Assembly: GCA_020848545.1 (NCBI GenBank)
Contig: JADLHZ010000151.1
Span: forward strand, 62,001-126,000
Reading direction: 5' to 3'
Source: Deltaproteobacteria bacterium
Lineage (GTDB): Bacteria; Myxococcota; JADLHZ01
Length of the DNA stretch: 64,000 bases
Positions 29,128-37,215 of the stretch are shown in pieces. The first letter of the stretch is position 1; each line of letters begins with the position of its first letter. The position numbers and the translations under genes were made by a program. The notes beneath the pieces are model-generated. The model worked only from the letters and a program-made list of their open reading frames with translations. It had not been told where the DNA came from and ran no database searches.

Positions 29128-30431
29128 CGCACGCGCTTGCGGCCCGCGCTGCCCCGTCAACGAAGGCGCATCGCTTGTCCCTGCCCGGCGCGATCCGCTT
29201 GGGGAACCACATCGCCGTCGACGCCGCCGAGGCGATCCGCCAGGTGTGCGATCGGCACGGCGAAGTGGTGCGGGTGCGCATGCCGCGGCACACGCTCTAC
29301 CTGACGAGCAGCGACGTCGCCATCCAGCACGTGTTGAAGACGCGGCAAGCGAACTACGAGAAAGCGACCTTGCGCGGGGCCTTCGCCTCCTTGTTCGGCG
29401 ACGGCCTCATCATCTCGGACGGGCCGCGCTGGCTCGCCGATCGCCGCCTGATGCAGCCCTTCTTCGGCAAGACGAGCATGACCAAGCTGAAGGAAGACAT
29501 CGGCGCGTCGATCGCCGAAGAGGTGCGGGCGTTCGGTGCCGGCAGCGTGAACGTTCAGGCCGCCGCCGATCGCGCGAGCCTCGTCACCTTCGCGCGGACG
29601 ATCTTCGGCGTCGAGATCGGCCCGCACGTCGCCGCGCTGCGCCGCCTGTTCGCCGCCGGCGTGCACGCGGTCTACGAGCGCGACGGCGCGTTGATCGACT
29701 GGGACCGCTGGTTCACGACGAAGAGGCAGGAACGCTTCCTCGGCGATCGCGCCGAGCTCTACGCGATCGTCGACGCTTTGGTGCGCGATCACACGCCGAA
29801 CGGCACCATGTTCGACGCGCTCATCGACGCGGCGCGCGCGATGCCGAACGGTGCGCAATGGCTGCGCGACCACGTGATCACCATGCTCATCGCTGGCCAC
29901 GAGACGGTCGCCGCTACGCTCGTTTGGGGCATGATGCTGCTCGCCGCCGCTCCGCGCGCGCAAGCCGAGCTGCGCCTCGGGATCGATCACGGCGACGACA
30001 GCTATCTGAAGCAGGTGCTCTTCGAGACGATGCGCCTCTACCCGGCCGTGTGGTGCGTCAGCGGCCGGCGCGCCCTCGAGGCCGACGAGATCGCCGGCGT
30101 TCCGATCGCCGCCGGCGAGATGGTCGTGCCGTGCATCTACGCCATGCATCGCAACGCACGCTTGTGGTCGCAGCCCGACGCGTTCTTGCCCGAGCGCTTC
30201 GCCCACGCGCAAGCGAGCAAGCGCCCGAGCTACCTGCCCTTCGGCGCCGGCGCCCGCGTCTGCATCGGCGAGCACATGGCGATGATCATGCTCGAAGCGG
30301 CGTTGAAGGAGCTCATCGCGCGCTACGAGATCGCGCCGATCGACCGGTCGATGCTCCGTGAAGTCGGCCACGACGCGGCGCTCACTTTGCGGCCGAAGAC
30401 TGAGCCCTTCCTCACCCTGACCACGCGCTGA
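29121..30431 (+). CDS. Cytochrome P450
   Basis: A 436-aa soluble bacterial P450. Visible are the C-helix DGPRWLADRRLM, the I-helix MLIAGHETVAATLV with the oxygen-activating Thr replaced by Val at the second position (GHETVA), the K-helix ETMRLYPAVW (ExxR), and the heme loop LPFGAGARVCIGE with Cys at about 381. No reductase domain. The start overlaps the GT-desaturase stop by 7 bases, making it the third gene of the inferred sphingolipid operon; a fatty-acyl or sphingoid-base hydroxylase is a reasonable guess, but the substrate is not visible. It is shorter than, and clearly distinct from, the P450 half of the 24122 gene. Confidence 0.92.
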   Translation: MVTHALAARAAPSTKAHRLSLPGAIRLGNHIAVDAAEAIRQVCDRHGEVVRVRMPRHTLYLTSSDVAIQHVLKTRQANYEKATLRGAFASLFGDGLIISDGPRWLADRRLMQPFFGKTSMTKLKEDIGASIAEEVRAFGAGSVNVQAAADRASLVTFARTIFGVEIGPHVAALRRLFAAGVHAVYERDGALIDWDRWFTTKRQERFLGDRAELYAIVDALVRDHTPNGTMFDALIDAARAMPNGAQWLRDHVITMLIAGHETVAATLVWGMMLLAAAPRAQAELRLGIDHGDDSYLKQVLFETMRLYPAVWCVSGRRALEADEIAGVPIAAGEMVVPCIYAMHRNARLWSQPDAFLPERFAHAQASKRPSYLPFGAGARVCIGEHMAMIMLEAALKELIARYEIAPIDRSMLREVGHDAALTLRPKTEPFLTLTTR

Positions 30432-30508
30432 CAGGCGCGCTTGTCGCTTTCGTCAACGCCGCTTGCCGGCCACGAACGTGACGCGCTCCCGCTGCCGACA
30501 ACGATCAG

Positions 30509-31492
30509 GTGAAGACGCTCACCTACTCCGGCGGCCACAATTGGAACTATCTCGGCAAGTACTACGGGATCGATCCGACGGTGCTCGCCGCGTACAACGG
30601 TCAGGCCTTTGCCGATCTCAACGCGCCCGTAGCGGCGAAGTTCGTGTTGCGCGTGCCGAACGCTGCCGAGCTCACCGCGTTCTACCCGCAATATCGCAAG
30701 ATCTTCATGACCGCCCACGAGAGCTTCGGCCTCGCTCTGCGCCCGCCGACGTTGACGAACGCGCCCCAGGTGCTGAAGACGCCGCTCCTGCAGGGCTCCG
30801 GCAACATGGTCATCGTCAACGCCGCCCGGATGCGCCGCTTCAGCCACACCGGCGACAATTACGGCGTGTTCGCGCGCCTGCGCACGCCAAATCCGAGGCA
30901 CGAAGGCCGCTTCCTCGGCCCGGACGTCAACGCGCTGAGCTTCACCGAGGGTTGGTGGAAGTGCAACGTGCTCGTCGGCGACGTGCTCTACGCCGCGGGC
31001 TACGATTGGCCGATGAGCGAGTTCAAGCGCTACCTGCAGCCGAACGGCCTGCTCCGCTACATGAGCGTACCGAACACTTACGCGAAGCCGGTGTGGGTGG
31101 CGCAGCGCTTCTCGGGCGGCGGCCGGCCGCAGCAGAACGTGCCCTACGTCCCACCGACGGCGCGCGATCTCAGCGATGTGCAGCCAGGCGACGTCATGTT
31201 GCTGCACGGCGGCGACGACGACACCGGACACGCGGCCATCGTCACGAGCACGGTGCGCGTCGACGAGAAGGGCCGCGTGCTCGTGCGCGTCGTCGATATC
31301 TACGGCGAGGATTGGTACGACGTCACCGAGCACAAGGTGAAGGCGATCGTGCGACCGACGAAGAAGCTTGGGTACATGCCGGCCGAGAGCGTGGGAGGGG
31401 ATCCGAACTCGACGAAGCTGCTCGAAGGCGACGAACAGATCGACGACACCCCGGTCGGCGAGCCCTTGTACGCCGCGTGGCTAGATCCGTAA
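30509..31492 (+). CDS. LysM-like protein with CHAP/NlpC-like C-terminal region
   Basis: A 327-aa protein starting at GTG 30509. The first ~50 residues look like a LysM module (NWNYLGKYYGIDPTVLAAYN then AAKFVLRVPN), suggesting peptidoglycan or chitin binding, although no signal peptide precedes it. The C-terminal half contains DLSDVQPGDVMLLHGGDDDT followed by GHAAIVTSTV, which resembles the D-x-x-PGD...GH(A/V)A pattern of CHAP or NlpC/P60 domains. The cysteine nucleophile is not obvious (one candidate in WWKCNVLVGDVLYAAGYDW), so catalysis is uncertain. It lies 77 bases after the P450 and overlaps the convergent MYXO-CTERM gene by 12 bases. Confidence 0.7.
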   Translation: MKTLTYSGGHNWNYLGKYYGIDPTVLAAYNGQAFADLNAPVAAKFVLRVPNAAELTAFYPQYRKIFMTAHESFGLALRPPTLTNAPQVLKTPLLQGSGNMVIVNAARMRRFSHTGDNYGVFARLRTPNPRHEGRFLGPDVNALSFTEGWWKCNVLVGDVLYAAGYDWPMSEFKRYLQPNGLLRYMSVPNTYAKPVWVAQRFSGGGRPQQNVPYVPPTARDLSDVQPGDVMLLHGGDDDTGHAAIVTSTVRVDEKGRVLVRVVDIYGEDWYDVTEHKVKAIVRPTKKLGYMPAESVGGDPNSTKLLEGDEQIDDTPVGEPLYAAWLDP

Positions 31493-32719
31493 GCGGCGTC
31501 GCACGAACAACGCAGCGACCAGGAGCCACCACGCGTGAGACGCCGGCGCCGACGCACAGCCCTTCGCCTTCACGGCAGGCTCGTTCGACGGGTTGGTCGA
31601 TCCGCCGCCCGGAGTGCCGCTCGGGTTCGGCGTGGCTTCGCCGCCGCCAGCGCTCGCGCCGCCGCTCGAACCGCTCGAACCTGTGGGGGCCGCGACGCCC
31701 GGCGCCGCCGCCGAATTCGCGTCGAAGCTCGCGTGCGTGGTGAGCGGCGTGAGATCCACCGCTTCGAAGTGCGTGTGCGGAATGCTCTGCACTTGCGAGA
31801 AGGTCGAGTCTTGCCAGTCGCTGCTCGGATCGCCCGTGATGTACATGTCGGAGCCGCCGTCGGCGAGGTACATGCCGTAGGTCTTCAGCGCCTGCACGAT
31901 CGCTTTACTCTGCGTGTTCCAGTTGTTCGGCGCTTGGAAGCTCGCCTTCAAGCGAAAGAGCTGACCCATCTGCGGCTTGTCGATCGACGCGTCGCCCCTG
32001 TTCGTCTTGTGCGTGGCTGGCCACGTGTAGCTCGTGCGGATCGTGTCGCTCTCGATCGTGAAGCGCAGCGCATGCGCGATGGTGCCGGTCGACGCTTCGT
32101 CGGCGCGCAGGAGCAGCGGCAGGATCGGAAAGCCGGCGGCGTCGGCCGAGGTCCACGTCGCCGGCCGCAGCGCGGTACTCTTGAGATCCCAGACCGCTGA
32201 AGACAAGATGTCCCAGCCGCCGACGCCGTTCGGATACGCGTGATAGCTCTCCCACAGGAGACACGTGTCGCTGTCGACCACGAGGATGTGGTGATCGCCG
32301 TACACGCTTTGATCGCTGACGATGCCGCCTTCCACGAGCGGCGACGGCGGGATCAGAAAGTACGGCGCAGCGCTCGTGCACGGCGTCTGCTTGGCGCGCG
32401 CGCTGTTCGCGCAGTCGCTCTCGTCGGGCGCCGCGTCGTCGGTCACGCCTTCCGACTCGTAGCGCACGCGCGGCCACGCAAAGCCGCCGCCGGCGACGAC
32501 TTGGTACGGAATGCCGTAGAAGTCCGCCTGCGTTTGATCCGTTTGCTGCCCGAGGTCCAAGTGCAGATTGCGCGGCGTCGCGCTGATCGTCTGGAGGAAC
32601 GCGGCGGAGTTCGGATGCACCGGCAGATCGGCGATCGGCGTGTTGAAGATGTGGTTCGCCGGAAGCTGCGAGCACGGGCCGATGGTCGGAGCGGCGATGA
32701 GAACGAGCGCGAGGAGCAT
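31481..32719 (-). CDS. Secreted protein with MYXO-CTERM-like anchor
   Basis: A 412-aa exported protein. A signal peptide (MLLALVLIAAPTIGPCS) is followed by a ~300-residue extracellular domain without a motif I can name (ANHIFNTPIADLPVHPNS; GDHHILVVDSDTCLLWESYH; TGDPSSDWQDSTFSQVQSI). A Gly/Ser/Pro-rich linker leads to a C-terminal tripartite signal: GCASAP, a hydrophobic helix (AWWLLVAALFV) and a basic end (RRRLRI). That Cys/TM/Arg tail is the layout of MYXO-CTERM sorting signals, known from myxobacteria, so I infer surface anchoring. It supports the taxonomic reading of the whole window. ATG start at 32719; 17 bases downstream of the Rieske-like gene. Confidence 0.85.
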   Translation of the reverse strand: MLLALVLIAAPTIGPCSQLPANHIFNTPIADLPVHPNSAAFLQTISATPRNLHLDLGQQTDQTQADFYGIPYQVVAGGGFAWPRVRYESEGVTDDAAPDESDCANSARAKQTPCTSAAPYFLIPPSPLVEGGIVSDQSVYGDHHILVVDSDTCLLWESYHAYPNGVGGWDILSSAVWDLKSTALRPATWTSADAAGFPILPLLLRADEASTGTIAHALRFTIESDTIRTSYTWPATHKTNRGDASIDKPQMGQLFRLKASFQAPNNWNTQSKAIVQALKTYGMYLADGGSDMYITGDPSSDWQDSTFSQVQSIPHTHFEAVDLTPLTTHASFDANSAAAPGVAAPTGSSGSSGGASAGGGEATPNPSGTPGGGSTNPSNEPAVKAKGCASAPASHAWWLLVAALFVRRRLRI

Positions 32720-32736
32720 TGGTAGATCCTAGCACG

Positions 32737-33531
32737 TCATGGCGACGTCAAGAACTGCGCGTACCAGGCGCGTAACGGCATGACGAAGCGATCGACGCTG
32801 CTCAGGCGCGGGGCGGCGAGGTACTGTCGGCGATCCCAGATCGCGCGTTCTTTCATCGTGTCGGCGCGGGACTTGGCGAAGACGACCCACGCAGCGAGCA
32901 GCGGAAGCAGCGGTAGCCAGCGCGGCTTCTTGGCGCGGACCGAGATGCGATAGCGCGTCAGCCCGGCCCGAATCGGATAGGTCGTCGTCATGACCATCGC
33001 GTCGAAGAGCAGCCACGTCTTCATCAGCATCAACGCCGGCCCGATCATCTCGATGTCTAGGCGCGCGGGGAACCCAGGCACCGGCGTCGCCAGCGGAAAA
33101 CGCGCCTCGAGACGCGCCTCTGCGCCCGCTGGCTCGAAGCGCAGCGTGGCGGGAGCTTTGGCGCCGTGGATCTCGACAAAGTGCGCGGCGTCGCTCACGT
33201 TCTCGACGACGTCGATCGGATGGCCGCGATAGTCGCTCTCGTCGGTGAAGACGCGCGTCCATCGGCGGGTGAGATACTCGTCGAGCTTCGGCGGCGGTGG
33301 CGGCGCGCGGCCGCTGCGATCGTAGTGCACGAAGATCAAGCCGCCGGTCTCGTGAATCGGCCACGGCTCTTGCGCGTCGCGAGCGAGATCGCGCGCCTCG
33401 ACCGCGCCGCTCGCGCTGCGCACGATCTCGATGCGACGCGAGAAGGCTTCGACGCAACGGGCCCGGCCGCGCGGCAGCTCGGGGCTCGAGAGCAGCGCAA
33501 ACCAGCCGTTCGGCATCGGCAGATCGCTCAT
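32737..33531 (-). CDS. Steroid-type Rieske oxygenase catalytic domain lacking the Rieske cluster
   Basis: A 264-aa protein. It opens like a Rieske oxygenase (MPNGWFALLSSPELPRG) and resumes with the post-Rieske segment WPIHETGGLIFVHYD. The mononuclear iron site motif ENVSDAAHFVEIHG gives D114, H117 and H122 (D-x2-H-x4-H). The ~80-residue 2Fe-2S Rieske domain (C-x-H ... C-x2-H) that should lie between these parts is missing; residues ~40-56 bridge the gap in frame. The rest resembles cholesterol-7-desaturase / ketosteroid-hydroxylase-like catalytic domains. Without the cluster it cannot accept electrons in the usual way, so it is either inactive or uses another partner. ATG start at 33531. It lies 17 bases before the MYXO-CTERM gene. 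Confidence 0.72.
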   Translation of the reverse strand: MSDLPMPNGWFALLSSPELPRGRARCVEAFSRRIEIVRSASGAVEARDLARDAQEPWPIHETGGLIFVHYDRSGRAPPPPPKLDEYLTRRWTRVFTDESDYRGHPIDVVENVSDAAHFVEIHGAKAPATLRFEPAGAEARLEARFPLATPVPGFPARLDIEMIGPALMLMKTWLLFDAMVMTTTYPIRAGLTRYRISVRAKKPRWLPLLPLLAAWVVFAKSRADTMKERAIWDRRQYLAAPRLSSVDRFVMPLRAWYAQFLTSP

Positions 33532-33579
33532 GCCTCAATATCGACGATGTGAAAGCGAGGGACGCTCGTACCGCGCATG

Positions 33580-34308
33580 TCACACCGACTTTCGTCCGGT
33601 CCGGCGCTTCTTCTTCACGCGCCGCCTCTTCTTCGATCGCTCCGGTCGCGTCATCGCGCCGCCGGCCGCGTGCAGGAGCATGGACTCGTCGAGCCGGCCG
33701 AGGCGAAAGAGAAAGTCCGCCTTCGCGAAGAGCGGCGCGGGATCGTTCGGCTTCTCTTTGGTCTCCGCGTCGAGCTGTCGCTCCGTCTCGTCGACGAGCT
33801 CACAGCCACGCGCAATTGTCTCTGCGCGCCTGCGGATGTCTCCGTCGTCGGGCGCGAGCGCGAGCGCCTTCTCGATCGCCACACGGGCTTCGCTCCAGCG
33901 ATCGCGTAGGGAGAGGCTTGACGCCATCGCCGACCAAGCCTCGGCGATCTCGTCGTAGTGCAATGCCTCTTCTGCCAGAGCCTCGGCCGCATCGAGTCTC
34001 CTCTCCTCGAGGGCCGTCCACGCGTGGGCCGCCAACGCGAGCGCGAGATCCTCCGCGACACGCTTGTCCTTAGGCGCCAGCGCGAACCCTCGACGCGCGA
34101 GTGCCACGGCTTCTTCGCTTCGATCGAGCTGCGTCATCACGTAGGCGAGCATTCCATGCGCGCGCGCGTGCTTCGGATCGTCGGCGATCACCCGGCGCAG
34201 CTCGCGCTCGGCGTCGTCGTAACGCTCTTCGTTGCAAGCGCGCCCCGCGCGCTCGTAGGCGGCGTTCACGGCGCCCTCAGCCACGACGCTGGCGAGGACA
34301 GCAAGCAC
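33580..34308 (-). CDS. TPR-repeat protein
   Basis: A 242-aa protein of tandem tetratricopeptide-like helices: YERAGRACNEERYDDAEREL, then HARAHGMLAYVMTQLDRSEE, EEALHYDEIAEAWSAMASSL, and PLFAKADFLFRLGRLDESML. A short hydrophobic N-terminus (LAVLASVVAEGAV) may be a weak signal peptide or just helix. The last ~20 residues are extremely basic (RSKKRRRVKKKRRTGRKSV), which could bind nucleic acid or lipid head groups. No catalytic motif; a protein-interaction role is inferred. GTG start at 34308; the 95 bases upstream, before the ruvA stop, hold no gene and probably contain its promoter. Confidence 0.75.
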   Translation of the reverse strand: MLAVLASVVAEGAVNAAYERAGRACNEERYDDAERELRRVIADDPKHARAHGMLAYVMTQLDRSEEAVALARRGFALAPKDKRVAEDLALALAAHAWTALEERRLDAAEALAEEALHYDEIAEAWSAMASSLSLRDRWSEARVAIEKALALAPDDGDIRRRAETIARGCELVDETERQLDAETKEKPNDPAPLFAKADFLFRLGRLDESMLLHAAGGAMTRPERSKKRRRVKKKRRTGRKSV

Positions 34309-34403
34309 GCGATGATGACGAGCATGCCCTCCACTACGCGAATCCGAGCCGTGTTTGTGAAGCGCGGGGCGAATGTGAGGGATCGCTGCGAACCGGTCGA
34401 GCG

Positions 34404-35006
34404 CTAACGCAAGCGCTGCAACGCTTCTCTTACGAGCTGCTCGAACGGCGCCTGCGCGTGCTCCTTCAGCACCTTCTCGGCGACGGGCTCGACGAGCACC
34501 GGCTTGTAGCCCAAGTTGACGAGCGCCGAGACGAGCTCCGCATGAACGCCGGCGAGCGTGCGCGGCAAGCTTGGTGCGGAGCCCGACGCAGGAACGGCGC
34601 CGAGCGTCTTCACCGCCGTCTTCAATTCGAGCAACAAGCGCTCGGCGGTCTTCTTGCCGACGCCCGGGATCTTCGTGAGGACGGCGAGGTTCTCGCTCGC
34701 GATCGCTTGCACGAGCGCGTCGGCCGGCATTCCGCTGAGCACGTTCACCGCCATCTTCGGCCCGACGCCGCTGACAGAGAGGAGCAGCTGGAACACGTCC
34801 TTCTCGAACGCATCCGCGAAGCCGAACAAGGCGAGCTGATCTTCACGCACGTGGGTGTGCACGTCGACGAACACGTCGGCGCCCGGCAGCCCGAGCTTCG
34901 CCAGCGAGTGCGCGCTCATCGTCACGAGGTAACCGACGCCCATGCACTCGATGATCGCGGCACCGTCGATCTTGCGGACGATTTTTCCACGCAGGGTCGC
35001 GATCAT
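34404..35006 (-). CDS. ruvA: Holliday junction branch migration protein RuvA
   Basis: A 200-aa protein matching RuvA throughout: the OB-fold N-terminus MIATLRGKIVRKIDGAAII, then the two helix-hairpin-helix motifs LLLSVSGVGPKMAVNVLSGM and LTKIPGVGKKTAERLLLELK, and a C-terminal domain III that contacts RuvB. RuvA binds Holliday junctions as a tetramer and loads the RuvB motor. Its ATG (35006) overlaps the 3' end of ruvC by 4 bases on the same strand. ruvB is not in the window on either side. Confidence 0.97.
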   Translation of the reverse strand: MIATLRGKIVRKIDGAAIIECMGVGYLVTMSAHSLAKLGLPGADVFVDVHTHVREDQLALFGFADAFEKDVFQLLLSVSGVGPKMAVNVLSGMPADALVQAIASENLAVLTKIPGVGKKTAERLLLELKTAVKTLGAVPASGSAPSLPRTLAGVHAELVSALVNLGYKPVLVEPVAEKVLKEHAQAPFEQLVREALQRLR

Positions 35007-35506
35007 CGGCCTGCCTTCAGCTGCAGGATCTGCGGCATGCTCTTGAACTGCAGGTGACAGATCGCCGCGGCGAGCGCATCGGACGCGTCTTCTTGCGCGA
35101 CTTCCTTCAATCCGAGAATCACGCGCACCATCTCGGCCACTTGCTGCTTCTCGGCGCGACCGTGGCCGACGGTCGCCTGCTTGATCTGCCCGGCGGTGTA
35201 CTCAAAGACGGCGAGCCCGGCTTCCGCAGCGACCATCATCGCGACACCCCGCGCGTGGGCGAGCTTCATCGCGCTCTGGGCGTTCTTCGCGTGAAAGAGC
35301 GTCTCAATCGACACCGCTTCGGGCTTGAGCTCGCGGATCAGCCGGCGCAGCCCGTCTCCGATGCCGTGCAGCCGATCAGCGAACGACCAGCGCGTGTCCG
35401 GCGCGACGATGCCGCAGTCGACGTGCACGAAGCCGCCGCCGCGCCGCTCTTCGACGACGCCATAGCCGGTCTTGACGGATCCAGGATCGATTCCGAGGGT
35501 ACGCAC
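35003..35506 (-). CDS. ruvC: Crossover junction endodeoxyribonuclease RuvC
   Basis: A 167-aa RuvC with the RNase H-fold catalytic acids: LGIDPGSVKTGYGVVE (first Asp), SIETLFHAKNAQSA (Glu), and a C-terminal DASDALAAAICH (two Asp). These bind the Mg2+ pair that cleaves Holliday junctions. GTG start at 35506. It overlaps ruvA by 4 bases, an operon order ruvC-ruvA common in bacteria, and follows the YebC-family gene after 72 bases that hold tandem repeats. Confidence 0.97.
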   Translation of the reverse strand: MRTLGIDPGSVKTGYGVVEERRGGGFVHVDCGIVAPDTRWSFADRLHGIGDGLRRLIRELKPEAVSIETLFHAKNAQSAMKLAHARGVAMMVAAEAGLAVFEYTAGQIKQATVGHGRAEKQQVAEMVRVILGLKEVAQEDASDALAAAICHLQFKSMPQILQLKAGR

Positions 35507-35516
35507 GGCTGAGCGA

Positions 35517-35541
35517 TCAGCTATCAGCTATCAGCCATCAG
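35517..35541. repeat. Short tandem repeat, unit TATCAGC / ATCAGCT
   Basis: Three adjacent near-copies (ATCAGCTATCAGCTATCAGCCATCAG) lie in the 72-base gap between the YebC-family gene and ruvC, both on the minus strand. It is not a clear terminator, as no stable hairpin with a T-run is present. It may be neutral or a slippage-prone tract. Confidence 0.7.
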
Positions 35542-35578
35542 TCCAAGCGCTGAAAACGGAGGGCTGAGCGCAGCCCGC

Positions 35579-36310
35579 TCAGAGATCGGCCTCGTCGATG
35601 TCGACGTTGGCGTAGACGTTCTGCACGTCGTCGTTCTCTTCCAAGAGCTGGATGAGGTTGAGCACCTTTTCGGCGTCAGCGCCCTTCAGCTTCACGTTGG
35701 TGTCGGCGACGCGGGTGATCTCGCCTTCGAACGCGAGCTTCTTGGCCTCGAACGCCTTCTTCAAGCCTTCGAAGGCATCCGGCGTGCTCAGGACGACGAC
35801 GCGGCTGCCTTCCGTCTTCACGTCGTCGGCGCCGGCGTCGAGCGCGACCTCCATCACTTGATCTTCCGAGTGCTTGCTCGCGTCGAAGACGAACTGGCCC
35901 TTCTTGTTGAACATGTAGGCGACGGAGCCCGAGGCGCCGATGTTGCCGCCGCCTTTGGCGAACAAGGTGCGCAGCTCGGCGCTCGTCCGGTTGCGGTTGT
36001 CGGTCATGATCTCGACGTAGAGCGCGACGCCGGCGGGGCCGTAGCCTTCGAACACGAGCTCTTCGTAGCTGACGCCCTCGAGCTCGCCCGTCCCTTTCTT
36101 GATCGCGCGCTCGACGTTGTCGCGCGGCATGTTGGCGGCCTTCGCTTTGTCGAGCGCGAGGCGCAGGCGCGGGTTGGCGTCAGGGCTGCCGCCGCCGAGC
36201 CGCGCCGCCGTCGTGATCTCGCGGATCACTTTGGTCCACAGGTTGCCGCGCGCCGCGTCGATGACGCCCTTCTTGCGTTTGATCGTTGCCCACTTTGAAT
36301 GTCCAGACAT
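35579..36310 (-). CDS. YebC/PmpR family transcriptional/translation regulator
   Basis: A 243-aa protein matching the YebC family over its full length: MSGHSKWATIKRKKGVIDAA at the start, GGGSPDANPRLRLALDKAKA, NMPRDNVERAIKKGTG, and YEGYGPAGVAL-type core (FEGYGPAGVALYVE). The family binds DNA or acts on ribosomes stalled at proline stretches, depending on the member; which applies here cannot be told. It sits between rnhB (10-base gap upstream) and ruvC, the usual bacterial order yebC-ruvC-ruvA. Confidence 0.96.
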   Translation of the reverse strand: MSGHSKWATIKRKKGVIDAARGNLWTKVIREITTAARLGGGSPDANPRLRLALDKAKAANMPRDNVERAIKKGTGELEGVSYEELVFEGYGPAGVALYVEIMTDNRNRTSAELRTLFAKGGGNIGASGSVAYMFNKKGQFVFDASKHSEDQVMEVALDAGADDVKTEGSRVVVLSTPDAFEGLKKAFEAKKLAFEGEITRVADTNVKLKGADAEKVLNLIQLLEENDDVQNVYANVDIDEADL

Positions 36311-36320
36311 CGCGATCCTC

Positions 36321-36962
36321 TCAGAAACCGAAGGTCAGCTGCTTGTTGTTCACCGGCGCGAAGCTCTTCCGGTGCACGATCGACGGGCCTAAAGCGGCGA
36401 GCGCTTTGATGTGCTCTTCGGTGCCGTACCCTTTGTGCTTCGCAAAGCCGTAGCCCGGGTATTCCTGATCGAGGGCGATCATCAAGTGATCGCGGTGCAC
36501 TTTGGCGAGGATCGAGGCCGCGGCGATGGACGCGCAGCGGGCGTCCCCTTTGACGATCGCCTCGTGGGCGATGCCGAGGTTCGGGAGCTTGCGCGCGTCG
36601 GTGAGGACGAAGTCGGGCTTGGTGCTCAGTGCTTTGACCGCTTCGCTCATGCCCTTCAAGCACGCCTGGAGGATGTTCAGGCGATCGATCTCATCGGCGC
36701 TGACCTCGACGACAGCGTAGGCAACCGCGCGTTCTTTGATCGTGAGGTAGAGCTCTTCGCGCTTCTTCTCGCTGAGCTGCTTCGAGTCGTCGATCCCGGG
36801 GATGGGGTCGGCAGGGAGGATGACAGCCGCCGCGACGACCGGTCCCGCGAGGGGTCCAGCGCCGGCTTCGTCGGTACCGGCGACAACGCGGCCGGCGGCG
36901 AGCTGGCGTTCGAAGTCGTACAGGGCGCGCAGGCGACGCTCGGCATCTTCGGCTTTCCCCAT
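36321..36962 (-). CDS. rnhB: Ribonuclease HII
   Basis: A 213-aa enzyme with the RNase HII signatures: GTDEAGAGPLAGPVVAAAV (catalytic Asp-Glu), DSKQLSEKKREEL, LTDARKLPNLG (third acid), and IAAASILAKVHRDHLM (fourth). It removes RNA from RNA-DNA hybrids and excises misincorporated ribonucleotides. ATG start at 36962. It heads the minus-strand group rnhB-yebC-ruvC-ruvA; the promoter probably lies in the 94 bases between it and inverted repeat A. Confidence 0.97.
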   Translation of the reverse strand: MGKAEDAERRLRALYDFERQLAAGRVVAGTDEAGAGPLAGPVVAAAVILPADPIPGIDDSKQLSEKKREELYLTIKERAVAYAVVEVSADEIDRLNILQACLKGMSEAVKALSTKPDFVLTDARKLPNLGIAHEAIVKGDARCASIAAASILAKVHRDHLMIALDQEYPGYGFAKHKGYGTEEHIKALAALGPSIVHRKSFAPVNNKQLTFGF

Positions 36963-37056
36963 GGGTTCCCGTCTCTAGTGGGATCGTCGGGTCGGAGGAA
37001 GGGGCGGAAGGAAATTCCGGCGGCTTTGGGGGAGCACGAAAGCGGGAGCCGCTGCC

Positions 37057-37215
37057 GCGCGCTTGGTCATTCGCATGTCGACCTTTCGTACGAGCGCAGG
37101 CTTCAGGGCTTCTGCGGCTTTCCATCGAGACTTCTGCGTGCTGCGGCCGAAGTGGGGCTTGGCGGCTGCGCATGCGATATTCGTGGCGGCCTTTATGCGA
37201 CGGCAGCGGCGCGAC
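37057..37215 (-). repeat. Inverted repeat copy A flanking the RAYT remnant
   Basis: On the minus strand this ~159-base stretch aligns with copy B (37911-38070, plus strand) at roughly 75-80% by eye, including CGCATAAAGG, CATGCGCAGCCGCCA, CCCCACTTCGGCCGCAGCA and GCGAATGACCAA. The pair is in inverted orientation around the transposase-like gene. Both copies are open in one shared frame, but differences fall at all codon positions, so coding is unlikely. Confidence 0.8.
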
